From Pseudomonadota bacterium (GTDB taxonomy: Bacteria > Pseudomonadota > Gammaproteobacteria > Burkholderiales > Burkholderiaceae_E), in assembly GCA_029779435.1 (NCBI GenBank), contig JAKPAM010000076.1, forward strand, positions 49,565 through 113,564: 64,000 nucleotides of DNA. Direction: 5' to 3'. Positions 32,935 to 40,590 of the stretch are shown here, piece after piece; within the stretch, counting starts at the first letter, position 1; the number at the start of each line of letters is the position of its first letter. Position numbers and translations under genes: made by a program. Below the pieces are notes generated by a model, which saw nothing but the letters and a program-made list of their open reading frames with translations, was not told the DNA's origin and did not search any database.

Positions 32935-34629
32935 TTATTGCGCGGTGTTGGTCTCGGCTTCCTGCAACGCGCGCCACATCACCTTGCCGGTGCCGCTCTT
33001 GGGCAGCGCGGCCACGAACTGGATGATGCGCGGCACCTTGTAGACGGCCATGTTCTCGCGGCACCAGGCGATGATCTCCTCGGCGGTCGTGTGCGCGTGC
33101 GTGGCGCGCAGCACGACGACGGCCTTGACCGATTCGCCGCGATAAGGATCCTTGGTCGCGATGATGCAGGCCTCCTGGATCGCCGGATGCTTGTACATCA
33201 TCAGCTCGACCTCGGCCGGCCATACCTTGAAGCCGCTGGCGTTGATCATCCGCTTGAGGCGGTCGGTCATGAAGTAATAGCCGTCCTCGTCCACGCGCCC
33301 CATGTCGCCGGTGCGCAGGAATCGCTTGCCGTCGAACTCGATGAACGACGTCTCGGTGGCGTCGGGCCGCTTCCAGTAGCCTTCGAAGATCTGCGGGCCG
33401 TGCACGATGATCTCGCCCGACTCGCCCTGCGGCACCTCCTGCATCGTCTCGGGATCGATCACGCGCGAATCGGTCGTCAGGTACGGAATGCCCAGGCACT
33501 GCTGCTTCGGATGATCGAGCGGATTCGCATGCGTCGGCGCCGCGGTCTCGGTCATGCCGTAGCCTTCGATGTAGCGCAACCCGTATTCGTCGAGCAGCCG
33601 CTGCGCGATCGCCTGCGGCATCGCCGCGCCGCCGCCGCCGATGTACACCAGGCTGCTCATGTCGAAGCTGGCGAAGTTGGGGCTGGCCAGCAGGTCGATG
33701 ACCATCGTCGGGATGTTGGTCCAGGTCGTGACCTTGCGGTACGAGATCAGGCGCCCCGCCATCTCGCGGTCCCAGCGCGGCATCATCACCATCGTCCCGG
33801 ACATCGCGATCAGGCAGTGCATCACGCTGACGATCCCGGTCATGTGGAACAGCGGCACCACCAGCAGCGCCACCGCCTCCGACGTTCCCTGCGCCCAGTA
33901 CACGCCGCCGATCGCGTTGTGCATCACCGTCGAATGCGGGTGGATGCAGCCCTTGGGCAGGCCCGTCGTGCCGCTCGTGTACGGCAGCATCGCAAGATCC
34001 TTGGCGCCCACCGTGTGCTCGGGCGGCGGGTGGCCGGCCGCCAGCGCATCGGTCCAGCCGATGACCTGGCCGCTCGACAGCGTGGGCAGCGGATGCTGCG
34101 TCAGCAGCCAGTCGCGCCATGCGGGAATCGGCGCCTCGTCGCCGGTGGCGTCGGCATCGAAACCGTCGGTGTACTGCGTGACGAGCAGGTGCGACAGCCG
34201 CTGCTCGGCGGGCAGCGCATCGCTGGCGGCCACGAGCTCACCCGCCAGGTCCGCCGTCGTGATCGCGACCTTGGCATCCGAATCGCTGATGTAATGCTTG
34301 AGCTCGTCGGCGCGGTTCATCGGGTTGACCGGCACCACGACCGCATTGGCGCGCAGGATCGCGAAGTGCGCGACGACCAGTTGCGGACAGTTCTGCATGT
34401 CCAGGATCACGCGATCGCCGCGCCGCACGCCCATCGCATGCAGCGAGCCGGCCAGCGCATCGACCTGCCCGGCCAGTTCACGATAAGTGGTCTCGCGCCC
34501 CAGGAACACCAACGCCAGCTTGTCCGGATAGCGTTCGGCGCTGACTTTCAGGTTGTGCCACAGCGATGTGGCGGGCGTGGCGATCGATCGAGGCAGGTAT
34601 TTGGGCCAGAACTTGTCGTGCAAGGCCAT
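32935..34629 (-). CDS. long-chain fatty-acid-CoA ligase-like AMP-binding protein
   Basis: A 564-residue acyl-adenylate-forming ligase. The P-loop YTSGTTGLPKGCIHPH lies at about residues 218-233, GYGMTETAAPTHANP near 352, and FLRTGDMGRVDEDGYYFMTDRLK near 432. The C-terminal ALPKSGTGKVMWRAL carries the catalytic Lys. The family start MALHDKFWPKYLPRS is clear, with GGAGACTTCC-type site nearby. It differs clearly from the other ligase at 29002 (about one third identical by eye), so the two are paralogues and not a recent duplication. Its product is a CoA ester; the acid it prefers is unknown. Confidence 0.9.
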   Translation of the reverse strand: MALHDKFWPKYLPRSIATPATSLWHNLKVSAERYPDKLALVFLGRETTYRELAGQVDALAGSLHAMGVRRGDRVILDMQNCPQLVVAHFAILRANAVVVPVNPMNRADELKHYISDSDAKVAITTADLAGELVAASDALPAEQRLSHLLVTQYTDGFDADATGDEAPIPAWRDWLLTQHPLPTLSSGQVIGWTDALAAGHPPPEHTVGAKDLAMLPYTSGTTGLPKGCIHPHSTVMHNAIGGVYWAQGTSEAVALLVVPLFHMTGIVSVMHCLIAMSGTMVMMPRWDREMAGRLISYRKVTTWTNIPTMVIDLLASPNFASFDMSSLVYIGGGGAAMPQAIAQRLLDEYGLRYIEGYGMTETAAPTHANPLDHPKQQCLGIPYLTTDSRVIDPETMQEVPQGESGEIIVHGPQIFEGYWKRPDATETSFIEFDGKRFLRTGDMGRVDEDGYYFMTDRLKRMINASGFKVWPAEVELMMYKHPAIQEACIIATKDPYRGESVKAVVVLRATHAHTTAEEIIAWCRENMAVYKVPRIIQFVAALPKSGTGKVMWRALQEAETNTAQ

Positions 34630-34865
34630 CGGGAAGTCTCCTTCGTGGTGTTGGCGTTCGGCATCGAATGCGACGTCCGCAATTCTCGCGCATTGCCGGA
34701 TCCGGGTTGCTCCTTGTTAAACGCGCGGGTGGATACCCTGACGCGGTCGGGCAACGACCTTCGAAGCAGGCAGGACGGACGTCGACGCCGCCAGCGCGCA
34801 ATGCCGGGTCGAAATGCTACGCTGGGGGGCGCCCCTGAATCGCTTCGATCACCGGCCGGATTCCC

Positions 34866-35255
34866 ATGGACCCCAAACTTCCTCTTCGCAACCTGGATTA
34901 CGCGGTCATCTTTGCGCGGCAAATGGCGCGTATGTGTGAGTTCTACGGCGAGACCCTGGGTTTCCCGCTGCATCGAAAACTAAGCCCCAAGTGGGTAGAG
35001 TTCCGCGTCGGTTCGAGCCTCGTGGCGATTGCCGAACCCGGTGGGCTCTTCGACGATCCCGTCCCTCCGGTCGGTGTTCTTTCGCTGCAACTCGCCTTTC
35101 GCGTCGCACCGGAAGAAGTCGCGCTTTGCGCGTCCACGCTTCGCGAGCGCGGTGTCGATTTGATTTCGGGTCCGACGGATCGCTCGTTTGGTCATCGAAC
35201 ATTGTTCTTCCGCGATCCGGACGGCAATGTCATCGAGATCTATGCCGAGATCTGA
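34866..35255 (+). CDS. VOC family (glyoxalase/bleomycin-resistance type) protein, possibly acquired
   Basis: A 129-residue single-domain protein with the paired beta-alpha-beta-beta-beta modules: LDYAVIFARQMARMCEFYGE at the start, a middle strand VEFRVGSSLVAIAEPG, and the closing HRTLFFRDPDGNVIEIYAE with the Glu metal ligand. VOC enzymes are metal-dependent dioxygenases, isomerases or drug-binding proteins; the role here is open. Base composition is lower in GC (about 58 percent by eye, against some 67 percent around it) and it uses codons such as CTT, GGT and TTT freely, which suggests it was acquired. The EamA exporter gene begins 23 bp downstream. Confidence 0.8.
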   Translation: MDPKLPLRNLDYAVIFARQMARMCEFYGETLGFPLHRKLSPKWVEFRVGSSLVAIAEPGGLFDDPVPPVGVLSLQLAFRVAPEEVALCASTLRERGVDLISGPTDRSFGHRTLFFRDPDGNVIEIYAEI

Positions 35256-35278
35256 TTTCCCCTCCCGCCTGGAACCCC

Positions 35279-36151
35279 ATGTCACCTAAGGATCTGTTGC
35301 TGGCCTCGATCGTCGTGCTGGCCTGGGGCATCAACTTCGTCGTCATCCGGATCGGCCTGAACGGCATGCCGCCGATGCTGCTGGGGGCGATGCGCTTCGT
35401 GTTCGTGCTTTTTCCGGCGATCTTCCTGATCCGGCGTCCGGCCGTGCCATGGCGATGGCTGATCGCTTATGGCACGACGATCTCGCTGGCGCAGTTCTCG
35501 CTGCTGTTCCTGGCGATGCACGTCGGGATGCCGGCCGGCCTGGCGTCGCTGGTGCTGCAGGCGCAGGCCTTCGTGACGCTGGGATTCGCGGCCGTGTTTC
35601 TCGGCGAACGCATCCGTGCCCGCAACATTGGCGGCCTGCTGCTGGCGGCGACGGGACTGGTGCTGATCGGCCTGCAAAGCGGCACCGCGATGACCACCGC
35701 CGGCTTCGTGCTGACGCTGTGCGCGGCGACGGCCTGGGCGCTCGGCAACATCGTCACCAAGAAGATCGGACCGGTCGACCAGATAGGGCTGGTGATCTGG
35801 GCCGGACTGATTCCGCCGCTACCGTTCTTCGCGCTGTCGTGGATCTTCGAAGGACCGGAACGGATCGGCCAGGCGCTGACCCACATCGAAGGATCGACGA
35901 TCCTCGCGGTGATCTACCTGGCGCTGGTGTCGACGATCATCGGATACACGATCTGGAGCCGGCTGCTGTCGCGCTATCCGGCCGGCCAGGTCGCCCCCTT
36001 CTCGCTGCTGGTGCCGGTCGTGGGCCTGGCCGCGGCGGCGATCACGCTGGACGAACGGCTGTCGGCGCCACAGATCATCGGCGCGATGCTGGTACTGCTC
36101 GGGCTGGCGGTGAACGTATTCGGCCTCGGACCGGCGACGCGAAAAGCCTGA
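35279..36151 (+). CDS. EamA-family (DMT superfamily) transporter
   Basis: A 290-residue, ten-helix membrane protein made of two five-helix EamA repeats. MSPKDLLLASIVVLAWGINF and FAAVFLGERIRARNIGGLLLA (the helix 4-5 signature with the conserved Glu-Arg) are seen in the first half, LVSTIIGYTIWSRLLSRYPA and a second ALDER-like (ITLDERLSAPQIIG) in the second. Resembles the O-acetylserine/cysteine exporter EamA by pattern, but substrate is unknown. The ATG overlaps nothing; ribosome site is weak. It converges with the diguanylate cyclase gene, whose stop is seven bases away. Confidence 0.88.
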   Translation: MSPKDLLLASIVVLAWGINFVVIRIGLNGMPPMLLGAMRFVFVLFPAIFLIRRPAVPWRWLIAYGTTISLAQFSLLFLAMHVGMPAGLASLVLQAQAFVTLGFAAVFLGERIRARNIGGLLLAATGLVLIGLQSGTAMTTAGFVLTLCAATAWALGNIVTKKIGPVDQIGLVIWAGLIPPLPFFALSWIFEGPERIGQALTHIEGSTILAVIYLALVSTIIGYTIWSRLLSRYPAGQVAPFSLLVPVVGLAAAAITLDERLSAPQIIGAMLVLLGLAVNVFGLGPATRKA

Positions 36152-36159
36152 ACAGGCTT
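36144..36159. terminator. short stem-loop between convergent stops
   Basis: AAGCCTG-AA-CAGGCTT is a perfect 7-bp inverted repeat covering the stop of the EamA gene and reaching that of the cyclase gene. The loop is very short, so terminator strength is doubtful. Confidence 0.35.
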
Positions 36160-37328
36160 CAGCACACCGTCGCGGCCACGACGCGGTTGCGCCCTGCCTC
36201 CTTGGCGGCGTAGAGGGCGCGATCCGCGGTGCGCGCCGCCGCCTCCCATTGCCCGATCGTGCTGAACGGTTGCGAGACGCCGATGCTGACCGTGCAACGC
36301 AGGGTCTGATCGCCATCGACCGACGACGCGTTCGCTGCCGCGACCCGGGCCCGCAAGCGCTCGGCCAGCGCGAACGCGGTGGCGAGGTCAGCGCCGACGC
36401 ATCCGACCAGGAACTCCTCTCCGCCGGTGCGGGCAATGAAGTCGCCGGCCCGGAGGTTGTCCCGGAGCACGGCAGCGACGGTCCGTAGGGTATCGTCGCC
36501 GACGGCATGGCCATGCGAGTCGTTGATCTGCTTGAAGTGATCGATGTCGACCTGCAGCCAGGTCACTGCGATCCCCGCGTTCCGGCCGAAGTGATCGCGC
36601 AACGCATCGTCGAGCCCTTTACGGTTCAGCACCCGCGTCAGAACGTCACGGGACGCGAGATCGGCAAGATGGCCGTTCAATTGCTCGAACACCAGCCAGA
36701 TCAGGATCGGACCCAGGATGGTCGACGCGAACATCGCATAAGCGTAGTAGATCTGACCACCGAGTCCGGTGTAGCCTGCGTCGGCACCGTACAGGGCGAT
36801 CCAGATGCCGCGCAGCACCGTCAGGACCGACAGCAGGCCGACCAGGGTCGTCAACGTCCATAGCGGCGCCCGCATCGGTGCGCCGAGCAGCGGGCTGAGC
36901 CGACGCGAGGCGCCGGCGGCGCTCCAGGCCAGCATTGCGTAGACGACGCCCAGCGCCAGGCTCAGCCATGCGGAACGGCCCTGATTGCCGAGAAGCGCCA
37001 GCAGCAGCACCGTGACGAGTCCATGGACGACGGCCAGCCCGATGATCAAGCGCATGCCGATCATCGATTGGCCGGTGAACTGCCTCAAGCCGCGCAGGAA
37101 CAACAGCGCTGCCGCGATCATCACGACATCGCTCGACAGCACGATCGATTCCGACGGATCGAACTTCGTAACGAGCCGGATCAGATAGGCCGAGCCGAAC
37201 AGCGAGGACCCGGCAGCGATGGCGCGCAGCCCGCAATCGGCGGGCATGCGCCGCCCGACCAGATGGAAAAGCGCCCCCATCGCGAGCAGGTTGACGGTGA
37301 GCACGATGATGGCGTTGGTCGGGTCCAT
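36159..37328 (-). CDS. membrane-bound diguanylate cyclase (GGDEF)
   Basis: A 389-residue protein. About seven hydrophobic segments fill residues 5-220. The C-terminal GGDEF domain starts at DVLTRVLNRKGLDDALRDHF and has the active-site GGEEF at residues 302-306, preceded five residues earlier by RAGD, the RxxD inhibitory site. It should make cyclic di-GMP from GTP at the inner membrane, with product inhibition. ASSVDGDQTLRCTVSIGVSQ and the closing ADRALYAAKEAGRNRV are standard. The start MDPTNAIIVLT fits directly before the first helix; a longer reading adds a polar N-terminus without family sequence. It follows the SafE gene; repeat copy D lies between. Confidence 0.9.
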   Translation of the reverse strand: MDPTNAIIVLTVNLLAMGALFHLVGRRMPADCGLRAIAAGSSLFGSAYLIRLVTKFDPSESIVLSSDVVMIAAALLFLRGLRQFTGQSMIGMRLIIGLAVVHGLVTVLLLALLGNQGRSAWLSLALGVVYAMLAWSAAGASRRLSPLLGAPMRAPLWTLTTLVGLLSVLTVLRGIWIALYGADAGYTGLGGQIYYAYAMFASTILGPILIWLVFEQLNGHLADLASRDVLTRVLNRKGLDDALRDHFGRNAGIAVTWLQVDIDHFKQINDSHGHAVGDDTLRTVAAVLRDNLRAGDFIARTGGEEFLVGCVGADLATAFALAERLRARVAAANASSVDGDQTLRCTVSIGVSQPFSTIGQWEAAARTADRALYAAKEAGRNRVVAATVC

Positions 37329-37503
37329 GGTTTCATGGGGATGCGGCGGCACGGCTTCGGCGTCCGTCGCCCACCCGGCAAGCATCCGTGCCCCTGACCC
37401 GATCCGTGCCTCGGATGATGCCGAGCCCCGGTTGGGCCTGGGCCGACCCAACGACCGACGGATGCTCGTGCCGGACCGAGGGTCGGGCGACCGACTTCCG
37501 GCT

Positions 37504-37535
37504 TCACGCGGGTTCGATCTTAGCGTTGACGGGCC
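37504..37535 (-). repeat. 32-bp dispersed intergenic repeat, copy D
   Basis: Read on the minus strand: GGCCCGTCAACGCTAAGATC then GAACCCGCGTGA. It matches copy A 33 kb away at 29 of 32 positions. It lies between the SafE gene stop and the diguanylate cyclase start, in the direction of transcription; the cyclase begins 176 bases further on. Confidence 0.75.
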
Positions 37536-37579
37536 CGAGGGGCGGATGCGACGGCCAGGTGGAATTGATCAGCGCGTCC

Positions 37580-38509
37580 CTAGCTGCACCACGCGATCAC
37601 GCGATCGACGACATCCCCCCAGATGACGACGGACGCGACCACGATCAGCAGCAAGCCGCTCAGGCGGTTGCCCCAGGCCTCGGCTGCGCGATCGCCGCCC
37701 CGTGCCAGCCGCCGGCGCCACCACGCCCACAGCGCCGGACCCGCCCATAGCGTCAGCCCGCTGCCGACACCGAACACGAGCATCGCCACCGCTCCGCTGA
37801 GCGCCGAATCGCCGAGGGCGGCGAGCATCAGCGCCGAGTACAGCAGCCCGCATGGCAACGCCGCCCACGACACGCCCAACACCAGCGGCCACCAGGCCGG
37901 CCGCGCGCCGGCGGCCAGCCGCCGCCCGATGAAACGGCTCAGCGCCTGGCCGAACAACGGCGGCCGCGCGCGCACGAGCATCACGATCCCCCAGGCCAGG
38001 ACCGCCGCGTGCAGCATCACCCAGAACGGCCGCACGGCCGGCATCGCATCGGCCAGCCAGCCCACGGAGCCGACGACGGTCGCGGCCAACGCGCCGGCCG
38101 CGCCGTAGCCGACCAGACGGCCGAGATGCCATAACGGCATCACCGACGACGGGAAAGAAATCGAAGCCGGAGCCGTACCTACGCCGGTCGAGCCGGCGTT
38201 CACGGACCCGATGTTCACCGAACCCAAGCTCGCCGTCCGCGTCCGGCGCTGTCCGGCGGGAACGATCATCACCGGCTGGGCGCGCACCTGGTCAGGTCCC
38301 GACTCGAGCCCAGGTCCAGGCTCATGCCCCGATCCAGAACCAAGCCCGGTCCCGAACCCCGACCCGCGCCCGGCTTCCGGCTCGGCCGAGGCCGGCGACC
38401 GTCCGCACCCGGCGCGGATGCCCGCGCACAACGGCCCGCACATGACCGCGCAGTGCGGCCCGGTCGCCAGTCCCATGACCAACGCAGACAGCCACAGCGC
38501 GGTCTGCAT
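37580..38509 (-). CDS. SafE/TauE-like (DsbD-type) membrane protein
   Basis: A 309-residue polytopic membrane protein. The first segment ALVMGLATGPHCAVMCGPLC, with its paired cysteines CAVMCGPLC, is typical of the sulfite exporter TauE/SafE proteins that accompany ccoS/ccoI in proteobacteria; SWAALPCGLLYSALMLAALG near residue 215 is the second conserved block with a Cys-Pro. This group is linked to copper delivery for cbb3 oxidase (the CcoH-neighbourhood DsbD-like protein). Oddly, residues 38-115 between the first two helices form a Gly/Ser/Pro/Glu-rich low-complexity loop (GSGFGTGLGSGSGHEPGPG). The ATG shares its A with the hemN stop, so they are in one operon. Confidence 0.78.
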   Translation of the reverse strand: MQTALWLSALVMGLATGPHCAVMCGPLCAGIRAGCGRSPASAEPEAGRGSGFGTGLGSGSGHEPGPGLESGPDQVRAQPVMIVPAGQRRTRTASLGSVNIGSVNAGSTGVGTAPASISFPSSVMPLWHLGRLVGYGAAGALAATVVGSVGWLADAMPAVRPFWVMLHAAVLAWGIVMLVRARPPLFGQALSRFIGRRLAAGARPAWWPLVLGVSWAALPCGLLYSALMLAALGDSALSGAVAMLVFGVGSGLTLWAGPALWAWWRRRLARGGDRAAEAWGNRLSGLLLIVVASVVIWGDVVDRVIAWCS

Positions 38510-39984
38510 CAGAGGATGCGCGAGAAGCGGCTCAGGTCGCCGCTGCGGCGAAGATAGGCGTCGAACACCATCGCGATCGCTCGAACGACATACCAGCCGG
38601 CGTCGGTCACGACGATCGCCTCGTCCTCGATCCGCACCAGGCCCTGTTCGGCGAACGGCGCCAGGTCGGCCAGTTCATCGGCGAAGCAGGCGTCGAAGTC
38701 GATACGATGCGCGCGCGCCACCGCCGCACGATCGACCCGACCTTGGCACATCAGCGCCATGATGACGTCGCGGCGCAGCCGATCGTCGTCGGTCAGCGTC
38801 CAGCCGCGCACGACCGGCAGCCGTCCCTCGTCGACCATTCGATAGTAGTCGTGGAGGTCGCGCGCATTCTGGCTGAACGTATCGCCGATCTTGCTGATGC
38901 CGGACACGCCGATCGCGATCAGGTCGCAATCCGCCTGCGTGCTGTAGCCCTGGAAGTTGCGATGCAGACTGCGCTCGCGCCGCGCGATCGACAGGCCATC
39001 GTCGGGCAGCGCGAAGTGGTCCATGCCGATATAGACGTAGCCGGCATCGGTCAGCGATTCGATCGTGCGCCGGTGCATCGTCATCCGCGCCTGCGGCGAC
39101 GGCAGGTCGACAGCATCGATCCGCCGCTGCGGCTTGAAGCGCGTGGGCAGGTGCGCATAAGCATAGACGGCGATGCGGTCGGGACGCAGCGTGATCACCG
39201 TGTCGATCGTGCGCGCGAACGACGCCTCGGTCTGCTTCGGCAGACCGTGGATCAGATCGACGTTGATCGACCCGAAACCCAGTTCGCGCGCGCTGCGCAC
39301 GAGCGAGAACACCTGCTCGGCCGACTGGATCCGGTGGACGGCTTTCTGGACGGCCGGATCGAAGTCCTGCACGCCGAAACTCAGGCGGTTGAAGCCCAGC
39401 TCGGCGAGCATCGCCAGGCGTCCCGCATCGACGGTACGAGGGTCGACCTCGATCGACATCTCGGCATCCGGGCGCAACGCGAAGCGGCTGCGCAGCAAGG
39501 CCAGCAGGCCGCGCAGGTCGTCATCGTCGAGGTAGGTCGGCGTGCCGCCGCCCAGGTGCAACTGACCTACCGGCGCGCCCCGGCCGAGCTCGGCGACCAG
39601 CAGGTCGACCTCGCGTTCGAAAAACGACAAGTACTCGGTCGCCTTGCCGTACTGCTTCGTCACGACCTTGTTGCACGCGCAGTAGTAGCAGACCGACTGG
39701 CAGAACGGCACGTGGACGTACAGCGACAGCGGCGCGGCGGCGCGCTGCGGATCGTCCCGCCGCGCGTGCAGCGCCTGCCGCAACGCCGACGCATCGACGC
39801 GGTCATTGAAGCGATCGGCCGTCGGATACGACGTATAGCGCGGCCCGCTCACCGGCGTCAGCGGAATCTCGGCGTGGTCCGCCGCACACGCCGACGCGGG
39901 CGATGACAGTAGCGACAACGACATCGCCGATCCGCCGATATCTGCGGCGGACGCGGGGACGATCGGCACGATCACGCGTGTCAT
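38509..39984 (-). CDS. hemN: oxygen-independent coproporphyrinogen III dehydrogenase
   Basis: A 491-residue radical-SAM enzyme of anaerobic heme synthesis. The cluster motif appears as VPFCQSVCYYCACNKV with Cys95, Cys99, Cys102 and a further Cys104. YTSYPTADRF near 50, GGGTPTYL and SIEVDPRT are classical. It turns coproporphyrinogen III into protoporphyrinogen IX without oxygen, which fits its place behind the cbb3 oxidase genes. The start overlaps the preceding small gene by four bases (ATGA). The first 40 residues have no family match, so an internal start MSLSLLSS at 39924 is possible. Confidence 0.94.
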   Translation of the reverse strand: MTRVIVPIVPASAADIGGSAMSLSLLSSPASACAADHAEIPLTPVSGPRYTSYPTADRFNDRVDASALRQALHARRDDPQRAAAPLSLYVHVPFCQSVCYYCACNKVVTKQYGKATEYLSFFEREVDLLVAELGRGAPVGQLHLGGGTPTYLDDDDLRGLLALLRSRFALRPDAEMSIEVDPRTVDAGRLAMLAELGFNRLSFGVQDFDPAVQKAVHRIQSAEQVFSLVRSARELGFGSINVDLIHGLPKQTEASFARTIDTVITLRPDRIAVYAYAHLPTRFKPQRRIDAVDLPSPQARMTMHRRTIESLTDAGYVYIGMDHFALPDDGLSIARRERSLHRNFQGYSTQADCDLIAIGVSGISKIGDTFSQNARDLHDYYRMVDEGRLPVVRGWTLTDDDRLRRDVIMALMCQGRVDRAAVARAHRIDFDACFADELADLAPFAEQGLVRIEDEAIVVTDAGWYVVRAIAMVFDAYLRRSGDLSRFSRIL

Positions 39985-40292
39985 GGCTTGGTACTGAAGT
40001 AGTCGTCCTCGACCGCATCGATCGGCGGAGCCACGCGGGACGTGGCCGGCAGCGGCTTGGCGCGCCCCGCCGCATCGGTGGGTATGGCCAACAGCACGGC
40101 CAGCGCGCAGGCCCCCATGCCGATCGCCCAGAACAGAAAAAACGCAACGGTGTAGATCCCCATCCTCGACAACGCCAACGTCTCGACGGCCCAATGCACG
40201 TCGTTCGGATCGACCATCGAGAACACCAGGACTTCCATCAGGCACGCGAGCAGGAACGCGGGCCACAGCACACTCATCAACCACCGACCCAT
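39981..40292 (-). CDS. small membrane protein of the cco cluster
   Basis: A 103-residue protein with three probable membrane segments: MGRWLMSVLWPAFLLACLME, a following hydrophobic run at about 24-34, and GIYTVAFFLFWAIGMGACALA. It ends in a Pro/Ala-rich tail (about 70-103). I do not recognise a named family; similar small proteins between the FixH-like and hemN genes occur in related clusters as far as I recall. The start lies two bases after the stop of the FixH-like gene, and its stop overlaps the hemN start, so it is translated with them. A helper role for the oxidase is inferred from context only. Confidence 0.7.
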   Translation of the reverse strand: MGRWLMSVLWPAFLLACLMEVLVFSMVDPNDVHWAVETLALSRMGIYTVAFFLFWAIGMGACALAVLLAIPTDAAGRAKPLPATSRVAPPIDAVEDDYFSTKP

Positions 40293-40294
40293 GA

Positions 40295-40570
40295 TCAGCG
40301 CACCTTGGCGGGGACGTCGTGATTCGGCGTGGTGGCGTGATTGCGCCCGACCAACGCCGGCAACTGTGATTTGTCTTCGCCGCGGGACGTGATGGCACCG
40401 CGCTGGTAATCGGTCGCCAACACCGGGTCGGGCACTCGCATCGCGATCCACAAGATCGCGAACCCCCCGATGACGGCGGCGACCGGCGCGCCCACCACCA
40501 GCCACATGATCGGTTCCTGCCACCACCGCCCGCCCTGCCGCTCGTTCGTGGGTCGTAATGTCTGGGTCAT
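40295..40570 (-). CDS. FixH-like short membrane protein
   Basis: A 91-residue protein with one membrane segment. WQEPIMWLVVGAPVAAVIGG followed by FAILWIAMRVPDPVLATDYQ resembles the N-terminal part of FixH/CcoH-type proteins, with the conserved Pro-Asp-Pro and Asp-Tyr after the helix. The usual periplasmic domain of longer FixH forms is absent, so it is a short variant. CcoH-like proteins help build cbb3 oxidase. The ATG has a perfect AGGAGG nine bases upstream; a TTG overlapping the ccoG stop is the alternative start. Confidence 0.7.
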   Translation of the reverse strand: MTQTLRPTNERQGGRWWQEPIMWLVVGAPVAAVIGGFAILWIAMRVPDPVLATDYQRGAITSRGEDKSQLPALVGRNHATTPNHDVPAKVR

Positions 40571-40590
40571 GCTTGTCGGCCTCCTGCCGG

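Noticed and set aside
29002..34629. Two acyl-CoA ligases as a recent tandem duplication
   Set aside because: They lie on opposite strands with other genes between and share only family motifs, so they are old paralogues.
38509..40398. Longer reading of hemN reaching into the two upstream small genes
   Set aside because: Its extra N-terminus overlaps the small membrane gene in another frame, and the ATGA overlap at 39981-39984 marks the natural start.
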